Assembly: GCA_017516465.1 (NCBI GenBank)
Contig: JAFXCR010000055.1
Coordinates: 16,205 to 80,204, forward strand
Length of the DNA stretch: 64,000 nt
DNA from: Ruminococcus sp.
GTDB taxonomy: Bacteria > Bacillota > Clostridia > Oscillospirales > Ruminococcaceae
Direction of reading: 5' to 3'
A program made the position numbers and the translations under genes. Under the pieces are notes generated by a model. That model worked only from the letters and a program-made list of their open reading frames with translations. It did no database searches and had not been told where the DNA came from. Positions 16,523 to 25,177 of the stretch are shown one piece after another. The first letter of the stretch is position 1. Each line of letters begins with the position of its first letter.

Positions 16523-17749
16523 ATGGATATACGCATAACTCCCTCACATCTTTCGGGAACCGTTGAGATACCTGCGTCAAAAAGCTGTACACATCGTGCG
16601 TTGATATGTGCAGCACTCGCACAGGGAAAATCTGTTATCACTGGCGTAAGTATGTCAAAAGATATTGAAGCTACTATTGGAGCTATGACGGCTCTCGGTG
16701 CTGATTTTATCATTGACGGTTCTACCGTTACAGTAACAGGTATATCTTCCGTTCCAGAAACAGCAGACATCGACTGCAATGAAAGCGGCTCTACCCTGAG
16801 ATTTATTATACCCGTTGCAGCGGCTCTTGGCACTGAAGCCATATTCAGAGGCAGAGGTCGTCTGCCACAGCGTCCGATTGATATTTTCAAGCGTGAACTT
16901 TCAAGAAATGGTACTGTTTTTCATTCGCAGGAAATGCCATATATCATCGGCGGAAACCTTAAAGGCGGCAGATACGAGATAGAAGGTAATGTCTCCTCTC
17001 AGTTCGTGACGGGACTTATTTTCGCTCTTCCGCTTCTTGACGAGGATTCTGAAATAGTTCTCACGTCACGGCTGGAATCACGTCCCTACGTTGATATTAC
17101 CATTGATATCCTCAGACGATTCGGCATATGCATCACTGAAACTGAAAACAGCTTCTTAATAAAAGGCGGTCAGAAATATACTCCCCATGATGAAAAAATT
17201 GAGGGGGATTTCTCACAGGCGGCGTTCTTCTGTGTTGCTAACGCTCTTGGTGCTGATATTACGCTCGAAAATCTCAGCGAAAACAGCGTTCAGGGTGACA
17301 GAAAAATCACTGAAATTGTAAATGAAGTCTGCTCTGACGGGAAAATAGGATCCTTTAAAGCGGACTGCTCCGATATTCCTGACCTTGTTCCGATTCTCAC
17401 TGTTCTCGGAGCTTTCGGATCGGAAGATTCAGTTATCTATAATGCAGAAAGGCTTAAAATCAAGGAAAGCGACAGGCTCGAAACGTCTGCGGCACTTATA
17501 AACTCACTCGGCGGTAATGTAGAAATTACCGATGACGGTCTGATTATTCATCCTGTATCAGCTATGCACGGTGGTACTGTTGAAAGCTTTGGCGACCATA
17601 GAATCGTTATGGCGGCGGCAGTGGCCGCTTCCGCAGTTGACGGAGAAGTTCTTATCAGAGGTGCAGAAGCTGCTGAAAAATCATATCCCGAATTCTTTAA
17701 AGACTATATAAAGCTCGGAGGTAAGGCTGATGTCGTCAATATGGAATAA
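16523..17749 (+). CDS. aroA: 3-phosphoshikimate 1-carboxyvinyltransferase (EPSP synthase)
   Basis: 408 residues. It joins shikimate-3-phosphate and PEP, the target step of glyphosate. Motifs: PASKSCTHRALICAAL near the N-terminus (phosphate-binding Lys and Ser), NESGSTLRFIIPVAA, GRGRLPQRPI, and LKIKESDRLETSA, DHRIVMAAAVAA near the C-terminus. The PEP-binding loop reads NESGSTLRF, close to the family's NxGTxxR, with Ser for Gly-Thr spacing typical of the divergent class. Starts one base after aroB and overlaps aroC by 20 bases. Confidence 0.94.
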   Translation: MDIRITPSHLSGTVEIPASKSCTHRALICAALAQGKSVITGVSMSKDIEATIGAMTALGADFIIDGSTVTVTGISSVPETADIDCNESGSTLRFIIPVAAALGTEAIFRGRGRLPQRPIDIFKRELSRNGTVFHSQEMPYIIGGNLKGGRYEIEGNVSSQFVTGLIFALPLLDEDSEIVLTSRLESRPYVDITIDILRRFGICITETENSFLIKGGQKYTPHDEKIEGDFSQAAFFCVANALGADITLENLSENSVQGDRKITEIVNEVCSDGKIGSFKADCSDIPDLVPILTVLGAFGSEDSVIYNAERLKIKESDRLETSAALINSLGGNVEITDDGLIIHPVSAMHGGTVESFGDHRIVMAAAVAASAVDGEVLIRGAEAAEKSYPEFFKDYIKLGGKADVVNME

Positions 17750-18782
17750 CAGAATCTCCATTTCAATCTTCGGAGAAGTACAGGCTCCTGCAATCGGAAT
17801 AACAATTGACAATCTTCCGGCAGGAGAATATATAAATACTGAAGAACTCACCGCCTTCATGAAAAGAAGAAGTTCTAAAATTATGGGTGACGGATGTCTT
17901 TACGAAAATACCGTGCCGCATATAATGTCCGGCGTTATTAATGAACGTACTACCGGAATGCCACTCTGTGCTTTTTTGCAGAATACCCCGAAGCCCGTTG
18001 TTTCCGATAATAATAATATTACTATGCGGACAGGTCACGCTGACTATACAGGTGCCGCAAGATATAAAGGCTTCTGTGATGTAAGAGATTCTGTCAGCTT
18101 CTCTGACCGTCTTATACTGCCGATATGCTTCGCCGGAGCAGTCTGTGCCCAGATTCTTCAGCGAAGAGGCATATATACAGGAGCTCATATCCTCAGCATA
18201 CATAATACAAAGGACAATCCCTTTGATCCGGTAAATGTCAACAGAGACGCTGTACTCAGCGTGAGAAACAAGGATTTCCCTGTAATCAACGACCGCAGAG
18301 GTTGGTCTATGGCTGAGAATATCAGAAAAGCTGCTGAAGCCGGAGAATCTCTTGGCGGAGTTATAGAATGTGCGGCTGTAAATGTTCCGGCTGGTATAGG
18401 CTCCCCTGTTTTCGATGGTCTTGAAAATAATATTGCTCAGCTTATATTTGCAATTCCAGGTGTATCCGGTCTGGAATTCGGTGCAGGATTCTCGGCAGCC
18501 AGAATGACCGGAAGCCAGAACAACGACGATTACTATGTAAATGAACACGGATACATCCTCACAAAAACTAATCATCACGGAGGAGTTCTCGGCGGTATTT
18601 CATCCGGAATGCCCGTTACACTCAGGGTTGCTGTGAAGCCTCCGGTTCCAACGAAAAATCCGTTGGGTGAAGCATTTAATATAACGAATGCCTGCTGCGT
18701 TCCGGAGCTTGTACCATGCGTGGAAGCGGCAGTAAACATTGCTTTGCTCTCCAATATGTTGAATTACCCCGATTTTTGTTAA
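17730..18782 (+). CDS. aroC: Chorismate synthase
   Basis: 350 residues. It makes chorismate from EPSP using reduced FMN. Signature stretches: GHADYTGAARYKGFCDVRDS (the usual RPGHAD..Y..KY...D.R is altered to MRTGHAD), GIGSPVFDGLENNIAQLIF, GVSGLEFGAGF and the C-terminal NHHGGVLGGISSGMP. The N-terminus (ISIFGEVQAPAIGITIDNLP) is shorter and more divergent than in most AroC, with GESHG replaced by GEVQA. Overlaps aroA by 20 bases; probably translationally coupled. Confidence 0.92.
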   Translation: MSSIWNNRISISIFGEVQAPAIGITIDNLPAGEYINTEELTAFMKRRSSKIMGDGCLYENTVPHIMSGVINERTTGMPLCAFLQNTPKPVVSDNNNITMRTGHADYTGAARYKGFCDVRDSVSFSDRLILPICFAGAVCAQILQRRGIYTGAHILSIHNTKDNPFDPVNVNRDAVLSVRNKDFPVINDRRGWSMAENIRKAAEAGESLGGVIECAAVNVPAGIGSPVFDGLENNIAQLIFAIPGVSGLEFGAGFSAARMTGSQNNDDYYVNEHGYILTKTNHHGGVLGGISSGMPVTLRVAVKPPVPTKNPLGEAFNITNACCVPELVPCVEAAVNIALLSNMLNYPDFC

Positions 18783-18791
18783 GGTGATATT

Positions 18792-19382
18792 ATGCAGGAA
18801 GAAAATATTCTTAAAATGGCAGAGCTCGCAGATACCGAGATAAAGGATGTTCCTACAATCAATATTCTGCTTTGCTATCTGCTCTATAAAATCAATAAGC
18901 CGATAGAAAATGAACAGCTTTACGAAATTGCTATCGGCACAGAAATAATCAATTTTTTTTATTATCAGGATTCCATAGACTATCTGATTAAAAACAATCT
19001 CATCTCCGTCGTCGAAAATGACGGAATAGAATTCTACAACCTTGAAGCAAAAGGTATTGAATGTGCCAAACGTCTGAAGAACTACGCCCCAAAATCATAT
19101 CGTGACAGACTTGTTCTCGCCGCACTCAGATATTTTGCCCGCGTCAAGGCGGAAAATGAAATGAAAATTGACTACATTCCGCTTGAAAACGGATATTACA
19201 CGCAGGTACGCTGTCTTGATAACGACTGCGACCTTATGGATCTTAAGCTCTATGCTCCCGATCTCACTCAGGCTAAACTGCTCGGTGAAAAAATTATGCT
19301 GAATCCGGCAGGATTCTATGGAAAAATAGTGGAACTTGCTCTCTCAAACGAGGAAACTCTGTATGATCTGAGCGATAACTGA
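18792..19382 (+). CDS. DUF4364 family protein
   Basis: 196 residues, soluble. The N-terminal half looks like a winged helix (INILLCYLLYKINKPIENEQLYEIAI...INFFYYQDSIDYLIKNNLI...FYNLEAKGIECAKRL), the usual arrangement of DUF4364 proteins in Firmicutes, which are thought to bind DNA. It starts nine bases after aroC with AAGGTG as SD and is followed by a terminator, so it is the last gene of the aro operon. Function not established. Confidence 0.75.
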   Translation: MQEENILKMAELADTEIKDVPTINILLCYLLYKINKPIENEQLYEIAIGTEIINFFYYQDSIDYLIKNNLISVVENDGIEFYNLEAKGIECAKRLKNYAPKSYRDRLVLAALRYFARVKAENEMKIDYIPLENGYYTQVRCLDNDCDLMDLKLYAPDLTQAKLLGEKIMLNPAGFYGKIVELALSNEETLYDLSDN

Positions 19383-19421
19383 GTCTCCAATACCTAAGCT
19401 TACAATTAAAGACAAAACACT

Positions 19422-19462
19422 ATCAACTTACTGTTTCTTATATAAACAGTAAGTTGATTTTT
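19422..19462 (+). terminator. Rho-independent terminator of the aro operon
   Basis: A 15-base perfect stem ATCAACTTACTGTTT/AAACAGTAAGTTGAT with a seven-base loop, ending in TTTTT. Confidence 0.9.
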
Positions 19463-19478
19463 ATAAAAAAAACATTGG

Positions 19479-19507
19479 TTGCATACAACAGAAACTTGTA
19501 GTATAAT
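19479..19507 (+). promoter_or_regulatory. Promoter of the XRE-GH44 operon
   Basis: TTGCAT (19479-19484), 17 bases, TATAAT (19502-19507). The perfect palindrome at 19518 begins 11 bases downstream, over the expected transcription start. Confidence 0.7.
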
Positions 19508-19517
19508 AACATATGTA

Positions 19518-19539
19518 GACAGATATCCGGATATCTGTC
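19518..19539. promoter_or_regulatory. 22-base perfect palindrome, likely operator
   Basis: Half-site GACAGATATCC followed directly by its exact reverse complement. It covers the predicted transcription start of the XRE-GH44 operon, where a bound regulator would block initiation. The adjacent XRE gene is the obvious candidate to bind it. It could also form an RNA hairpin in the leader. Confidence 0.6.
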
Positions 19540-19586
19540 GTTTATAAAAAACAATTACACGTTGATTTTTGAGGTGTAAAATAAAA

Positions 19587-20495
19587 ATGGAATTGCAATT
19601 CAGTAAAAATTTGGTAAAATGCAGAAAGACCTGCGGACTGACACAGGGACAGCTTGCCGCTAAGCTGAATGTCACTCCACAGGCAGTTTCAAAATGGGAA
19701 AACGGAAGTTTACCTGATTCGGAGCTTCTGCCGAAAATTTCTGGAATATTAGGCGTTTCTCTTGATGTGCTTTTCGGCATCAAACAGGAACAGGATGAAC
19801 AGGATCTTAATCAGCTTATTATCCAGAAAATACGTCAGACACCATCGCAGGAACGTGCTGATCTTATAATGAAGCTGTATTATACAATCCTTTCAGCTTA
19901 CAACGACTATACCCTTTCAGCTGCAAAATATCCCGAAGATCTTGAACTTGAAACGTATGCAGAACTGAGAACAGATTATGAGTGTTCTATTGCTCGTCTG
20001 AATGAAGATCTCAGATACTGCTGTTTCGTGAAAATTCCCGAAAACGGTGTGGATTCATATACTGAACCAAATGAAAATATGATTTATCTTTTTCAAACTC
20101 TTGCAAGCAAAGATGCAATAGAAGTTATCCATTATCTCGGAAGCTGCTTCCGCAACAGGATGCAGTCACTGGAATTCATATCAAAACAGGTGAATATTCC
20201 GGTGAACCGTGTAAAGAAAATCATGGATAACCTTGACCGTCTCGGTATTGTATGGCGTGTTTCCGCTGATATCAGCGATACCCCTACTATTATTTATGGA
20301 TATGGACATAATACACCGCTTACATGCCTGCTTGTCATAGCCAAGTCGATTTCAAGATATATAAGATTTCATGATCTTTTTATTGATCAGTACTCACGAG
20401 GCCCTTTCCGATACAGTTCTCTGAAAGAGCAGACGCCCGTTCCCGAAGTATCATTATGGACTGAAGCAGAAGCTTCAGATGAGGAGGAATTATAA
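19587..20495 (+). CDS. XRE-family regulator with long C-terminal domain
   Basis: 302 residues from ATG 19587 (GAGGTG ten bases upstream). Residues about 5-60 form a Cro/C1-type helix-turn-helix (GLTQGQLAAKLNVTPQAVSKWENGSLPDSELL). A second winged-helix-like region lies near 180-215 (RMQSLEFISKQVNIPVNRVKKIMDNLDRLGIVWR), so the protein may have two DNA-binding or ArsR-like modules. Its stop TAA shares one base with the ATG of the cellulase gene (TAATG), so the two are translated together. It probably controls its own operon through the palindrome at 19518-19539. The inducer is unknown. Confidence 0.85.
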   Translation: MELQFSKNLVKCRKTCGLTQGQLAAKLNVTPQAVSKWENGSLPDSELLPKISGILGVSLDVLFGIKQEQDEQDLNQLIIQKIRQTPSQERADLIMKLYYTILSAYNDYTLSAAKYPEDLELETYAELRTDYECSIARLNEDLRYCCFVKIPENGVDSYTEPNENMIYLFQTLASKDAIEVIHYLGSCFRNRMQSLEFISKQVNIPVNRVKKIMDNLDRLGIVWRVSADISDTPTIIYGYGHNTPLTCLLVIAKSISRYIRFHDLFIDQYSRGPFRYSSLKEQTPVPEVSLWTEAEASDEEEL

Positions 20496-22825
20496 TGAAG
20501 AAGTACGCATCGCTTTTAACAGCAGTCATGATTATGGCTGCTCCGATGTCAGCACCTTTTGCATCTGTCAGTGCTGAGACCGAAGAAAAAATGAACATCA
20601 ACATTGACCTCTCTGCAGAGAAAAAAGCAATCAGCCCCTATATCTATGGTGTAAACCAGTATGGCAACGATCTGAGCAAGGTTTCTGCAACTTCTATAAG
20701 ACAGGGCGGAAACAGAATGACTGCTTACAACTGGGAAAACAACGCATCAAATGCAGGTTCAGACTGGAAACACAGTTCAGATAATAATCTTTCAAATTCT
20801 GACGAACCCGCTGACTGTGCAATGCAGCTTTCAAAGGAAGCTGAAAGAAACGGTGCATCATACAAGTTCACAACACTTCAGCTTGCCGGATATGTTGCAG
20901 CAGATAAGAATGGTACGGTTACAGAAGCTGAAGCTGCTCCCTCAGACCGATGGAACGAAGTTGTTCTTTCAAAGGGAAGCACATTTGATGAGTCACCTGA
21001 TCTTACAGACGGCAAAGTCTATATGGATGAATATGTAAACTACATCATCAACAAATTAGGTGACTCATCCTCTCCGACAGGTATACAAGGATACAGCCTT
21101 GACAACGAGCCGGCTCTCTGGCATCATACACACAGCAGAATCCATCCTGAACGCGTTACCATTGATGAACTTGCTGAAAAATCCATTGAAATGGCAGCAG
21201 CAGTAAAAAAACTTGATCCTGAGGCCGATATTTTCGGACCGGCACTTTTCGGATATTCTGCGTTCTGCAGTCTTGCTGATGATGATTCATCAGATGAGTG
21301 GGAGAAGATTAAGGCAGAAAATAACTATCACTGGTATCTCGACTGCTATCTCGAACAGATGAAGAAGGCTGAGGAAGAACACGGAATCCGTCTTCTCGAT
21401 GTACTTGATATCCACTACTACCCCGAAGCTAAGGGACAGTGCCGTGTATCTGAATGCACTAATCCTACTCATACAAAATGTGCAGAAGCAAGAATGCAGT
21501 CAGTCCGTACACTATATGAGGAAGGATACATCGAGGACAGCTGGATCGGACAGTGGGGTAAGGAAAATCTCCCTATGCTTCCTACAATTCAGGAATCCAT
21601 AGATAAGTATTATCCCGGAACAAAGCTTGCTATTACTGAATACAACTTCGGCGGTGAAGATTTGAGTGCAACGATCGCACAGGCAGAAGCTCTCGGATGC
21701 TTCGCAGATGCTGGCGTATATCTTGCAACAAAATGGAGCAGCAACGACTATCAGTTCGCTGGTATCAACCTCTACACAAACTACGATGGCAACGGCAGTT
21801 CATTCGGTGATATGCTCGTTCCCACAAAGACAGATGATGTATCACTTTCAAGCGCTTATGCTTCTATCAAGGGCGACGATCAGGGAACAGTTACAGCCAT
21901 GATCACAAACAAGAATCTTACAAATACTGAAAACGCTGTAATTAACCTTAAAAATGCCAATACATCTTATGAGGCTGCTGCTGTTTATGCAGTTTACGGC
22001 GATTCTGCCGAGATCAGACTTATCGACATCATTGATGATGTAAAGAATAATGTAGTTAATGTTGAACTTCCCGCTTATTCAGCAGCTATGGTTGTTATTA
22101 CTGACGATGCTTCTGATTTTGACGGTCTTGAGCTTTACGATCCCGACGCTATCAGAATCGAAAAGATAATCTTCGACGATCTTGAAGATCGCGTGAACGC
22201 TAACGGCTATGTAGAGGTTCCTGTTGAGGATCCCGAACATCTTAAGCAAGTTATTATCAACGGTAATGTAACCTCTGAAATGGGTGCATCATGGGGAACA
22301 GCAGGATGTGCAGTATCTATCAATGCCAAGGACAAGGATGGTACGGATTTCTGGACTTATAAATCATTTAGTCTCTCCCTCGGAAGCAATTCATCAGCAA
22401 CTGTTGAATTCGATGGAACCTTTAAAAATGAAGAAGAAGTCGTTGAAGGCGTTATCGCTGACGGAAAAATTGAATTCCAGAAATGGTGGGATTCCTCAGA
22501 AAAGAGCGAAGAAGGCGACGTAATCGGTCTTGAACTCACTTCAATCCAGCTTGTATACGAATACGAAAACAACAAGACACCAGACACCGTATACGGCGAC
22601 GCCAACTGCGACGGAAATGTTAATCTCTCGGATGCAATACTTGTTATGCAGACTATCGGAAATCCTGACTCTTATGGTGTAAACGGAACTGATCCTTCAC
22701 ATATAACTGAACAGGGTGTTACAAATGCCGATGTAGCAAATACAGGTGATAATCTCACAAACGCAGACGCTCTTGCAATTCAAGAATACTTACTCAAGCT
22801 TATAAGCGTGCTTCCGAAAAAGTAA
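20495..22825 (+). CDS. Cellulosomal GH44 endoglucanase/xyloglucanase with dockerin
   Basis: 776 residues, secreted: signal peptide to about residue 27 (ASVSA). The GH44 catalytic part runs to about 530, with the acid/base in LDNEPALW (Glu205) and the nucleophile in AITEYNFGG (Glu382). About 545-695 is a beta-rich module (TSEMGASWGTAGCAVSINAK...) that looks like a carbohydrate-binding module, possibly CBM76-like. The C-terminus (about 698-776) is a type I dockerin with calcium loops GDANCDGNVNLSDA and ADVANTGDNLTNADA. GH44 enzymes cut beta-1,4-glucans and xyloglucan. SD GAGGAGG lies inside the end of the XRE gene. Attachment to a scaffoldin cohesin is inferred from the dockerin; no scaffoldin is in the window. 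Confidence 0.93.
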   Translation: MKKYASLLTAVMIMAAPMSAPFASVSAETEEKMNINIDLSAEKKAISPYIYGVNQYGNDLSKVSATSIRQGGNRMTAYNWENNASNAGSDWKHSSDNNLSNSDEPADCAMQLSKEAERNGASYKFTTLQLAGYVAADKNGTVTEAEAAPSDRWNEVVLSKGSTFDESPDLTDGKVYMDEYVNYIINKLGDSSSPTGIQGYSLDNEPALWHHTHSRIHPERVTIDELAEKSIEMAAAVKKLDPEADIFGPALFGYSAFCSLADDDSSDEWEKIKAENNYHWYLDCYLEQMKKAEEEHGIRLLDVLDIHYYPEAKGQCRVSECTNPTHTKCAEARMQSVRTLYEEGYIEDSWIGQWGKENLPMLPTIQESIDKYYPGTKLAITEYNFGGEDLSATIAQAEALGCFADAGVYLATKWSSNDYQFAGINLYTNYDGNGSSFGDMLVPTKTDDVSLSSAYASIKGDDQGTVTAMITNKNLTNTENAVINLKNANTSYEAAAVYAVYGDSAEIRLIDIIDDVKNNVVNVELPAYSAAMVVITDDASDFDGLELYDPDAIRIEKIIFDDLEDRVNANGYVEVPVEDPEHLKQVIINGNVTSEMGASWGTAGCAVSINAKDKDGTDFWTYKSFSLSLGSNSSATVEFDGTFKNEEEVVEGVIADGKIEFQKWWDSSEKSEEGDVIGLELTSIQLVYEYENNKTPDTVYGDANCDGNVNLSDAILVMQTIGNPDSYGVNGTDPSHITEQGVTNADVANTGDNLTNADALAIQEYLLKLISVLPKK

Positions 22826-22836
22826 ACACACAGAAT

Positions 22837-22876
22837 AAAAAATCGCTCATTCGAAATCAAATGAGCGATTTTTTTA
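22837..22876. terminator. Bidirectional terminator between GH44 and the CDF gene
   Basis: AAAAAATCGCTCATT pairs with AATGAGCGATTTTTTT over a seven-base loop; A and T runs on both sides allow it to serve both converging genes. Confidence 0.9.
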
Positions 22877-22877
22877 A

Positions 22878-24038
22878 TTATTCGTAATCGAAGGTTATAA
22901 CAGTATCATAGGTACAGCCTTTTTCTTTAAGTCCGGCGTCAATACGACTTTTTATCTCATCGTGCGTCAGACTGCATCTGAACGGAATTATCATATCAAA
23001 AATGATAGTTCTGTTCTCCCCGCATCCAGAAATTCTGAAATCATGAATAGAAAAGCTTTCGTTCATCAAGGAAACCAATGAGCTCACAATCCCCCTGTAT
23101 TCTCTCGTCTGGTTATCATCGATATCTACGGGATCGGTATGAAGTGTAAGGATGATATTGAATTTATTCTGAATGTCCCTCTCCAGTCTGTCAGCAATCT
23201 CGTGTACCTCCTTGAAGCTTTTATCGCTTCTCAGCTCGATATGACAGCTTCCTATCATTTTCGTAATTCCGTAATTGTGTATGACAAGATCGTGGACATC
23301 TATTACATCCTCACCGGAGAGAATGGTCTGTCTGATATTGTTCGATATTTCGGAGGATACCGGCTTTCCGATAAGCTCGTCAATAGTATCACGGATAATC
23401 TCAATACCCGTTCTGATAATGAATGCAGATACGATAAGTCCCATTATTCCGTCAACCGGAAAATCGGTAAAAATCGACGATATAAGAGCGATAATAGTCG
23501 CACTTGTGGCAATAACATCGTTCCTGCTGTCGTTTGAAACGGCAATCAGCACTTTGGAATTTATACTTTTGCCAAGCTTCATATTGAATACAGAAAGCCA
23601 CAGCTTTACGCCTATTGAAAGTATCAGTGAAACAAGAACTATTATGCTGAATTCTACCGGCTGGGGATTGGCAATTTTCTCAACAGAGCCTTTGAAAAGC
23701 TCGAATCCGACAACAAGAATTATCACCGAAAGTATGAGAGATGTAAGATGCTCAACTCTTCCGTGACCAAATGGATGATCCTTATCTGCCGGTCTTGAAG
23801 CCATTTTACATCCGAGAAACGATACTATACATCCTCCGCAGTCGGAAAGATTGTTGAATGCGTCAGATATGATTGATATTGAACCTGAAAGAAGACCCAT
23901 TGAATATTTGAGTAGAAACAGAATTATGTTGCAGATCAGTCCTGTCACACTACTGAGTGTACTATATGCTCTGCGAACCTCTGTCTTTCCGGTATCCTCA
24001 CTGTTTTTTACGAATTTACTTACCAGAAAGTCAGTCAT
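22878..24038 (-). CDS. Cation diffusion facilitator (zinc/iron/manganese efflux)
   Basis: 386 residues with about six membrane helices and a long cytoplasmic tail. SDAFNNLSD (helix 2) and NDSRNDVIATSA (helix 5) are the metal-binding SDxxxxxxD/NDxxxD-type motifs of CDF transporters; DHPFGHGRVE is the conserved loop. The first cytoplasmic domain after helix 6 carries the usual HDLVIHNYG, with further His/Asp. The protein is about 80 residues longer than minimal CDFs because of an extra C-terminal domain. Start MTDFLV at 24038, eight bases after GGAG. It follows the DHHW gene by 19 bases, so it may share its transcript. Confidence 0.88.
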   Translation of the reverse strand: MTDFLVSKFVKNSEDTGKTEVRRAYSTLSSVTGLICNIILFLLKYSMGLLSGSISIISDAFNNLSDCGGCIVSFLGCKMASRPADKDHPFGHGRVEHLTSLILSVIILVVGFELFKGSVEKIANPQPVEFSIIVLVSLILSIGVKLWLSVFNMKLGKSINSKVLIAVSNDSRNDVIATSATIIALISSIFTDFPVDGIMGLIVSAFIIRTGIEIIRDTIDELIGKPVSSEISNNIRQTILSGEDVIDVHDLVIHNYGITKMIGSCHIELRSDKSFKEVHEIADRLERDIQNKFNIILTLHTDPVDIDDNQTREYRGIVSSLVSLMNESFSIHDFRISGCGENRTIIFDMIIPFRCSLTHDEIKSRIDAGLKEKGCTYDTVITFDYE

Positions 24039-24057
24039 ATACATCACTCCGTTATGA

Positions 24058-25167
24058 TTATTTGAGTGCAAGACTATTGTTGAGAATCAGTGTACTGTAT
24101 AGGAAAAGTACATCCTGATTTTCAAATTCTATATATGCACTCAGAGCATTGCTCGAAATATAGCGTATATCTACAAGCGTTATCTTTGAATATCCGTCTA
24201 CAAGAAGCGGAGCAAGACTGCTACCGAATGAATCCCTGAAAATTATAAGTTCCTTGTTGGTGGAGGCTTCCGGATTCTCAATAGTTATAAGAGGATCGCT
24301 TCCATTCAGAAACATCTCATAAGCATCTCTGCCCTCAGCCTTTTCCATGCTGTACATCTGAGCTTCAACCGGCTGTCCGTACTTGTTGTTATAGCTTGTT
24401 ACCTTACATTTTTCAAGAGTTTCGTTAGTCATCCAGCAAAGTTCGTCAGGTTTTACAGGAAGTGCAAGCTGATTGTAATATACTCCGTAAAACGGTTTGT
24501 CAAGCGTCTTTTTTGTATAGGTTCCGCTGAGAGAAGTTCCCATTGCAGAGGCAAGTCTTTCGGCAACGTCAGTAATTTTTTCCTGCCGCCAGTGCGTATC
24601 TGTACGGTAGAAATCCGATAACGTCAGCAGATCTGTAATGTCAATATATTTCGTGAAATCATCTGTCTGACTGCGCACGCTCTTTATGAATTCAGGATAA
24701 TCAAGAGAAAGTCTATTTCTTTTATCGGAAAGGAAACAGTTCTTATCCGGAATCACGGACATATACACGTTTGTATCTGTTCCGCTGAGATAAGTGTCGT
24801 AGATATATCTGAATCTTCCGGCGGCATGATCTATCATCTTGTCGTTTTGCGGATATTCGACCTTTGCGATATATCCGTTCTGTAAATACAGATCGTTGTT
24901 GTCAAGCTTCTGAAATACGAAAAGCTCGGCGGAAGATTTAAACCCTCTGAACATATCACGCATCGGAAACTGATCCATTGCATAGTCCTCAAAGGAATTC
25001 ATAAAGCTTGCATCTGCAATAGTTTCTCCCGATAATTCGGGGAATGTTTTAAGCACACGACGCTCGCTGTCGGAGAAATCCTCTGGCTTTCTGAACCAGC
25101 ACCAGAAGGACATTCCGAAAATAAGTACCGCCATTGTTACGACTGTAATTAAATTTTTTACTTTCAT
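24058..25167 (-). CDS. DHHW-family partner of MBOAT acyltransferase (AlgJ/AlgX-like)
   Basis: 369 residues, one N-terminal membrane helix (NLITVVTMAVLIFGMSFWCW) and an extracellular SGNH-hydrolase-like domain. The YRTDTHWRQ stretch is the DHHW signature (DxHW) and IIFRDSFGSSLAPLL carries the nucleophile serine block (GDSxG-like: RDSFGSS). Such proteins receive an acyl group brought across the membrane by the MBOAT protein and put it on a surface polymer. Start at MKVKNL (25167) with GAGGAGGG upstream. Ten bases after the MBOAT gene: clearly the same operon. Confidence 0.85.
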   Translation of the reverse strand: MKVKNLITVVTMAVLIFGMSFWCWFRKPEDFSDSERRVLKTFPELSGETIADASFMNSFEDYAMDQFPMRDMFRGFKSSAELFVFQKLDNNDLYLQNGYIAKVEYPQNDKMIDHAAGRFRYIYDTYLSGTDTNVYMSVIPDKNCFLSDKRNRLSLDYPEFIKSVRSQTDDFTKYIDITDLLTLSDFYRTDTHWRQEKITDVAERLASAMGTSLSGTYTKKTLDKPFYGVYYNQLALPVKPDELCWMTNETLEKCKVTSYNNKYGQPVEAQMYSMEKAEGRDAYEMFLNGSDPLITIENPEASTNKELIIFRDSFGSSLAPLLVDGYSKITLVDIRYISSNALSAYIEFENQDVLFLYSTLILNNSLALK

Positions 25168-25177
25168 GACGCCCTCC

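Noticed and set aside
17763-18578. 271-codon minus-strand frame
   Set aside because: Shadow of aroC on the opposite strand; no recognisable domain.
19518-19539. Palindrome as an intrinsic terminator
   Set aside because: It has no loop and no U run, and it lies at a transcription start rather than a gene end.
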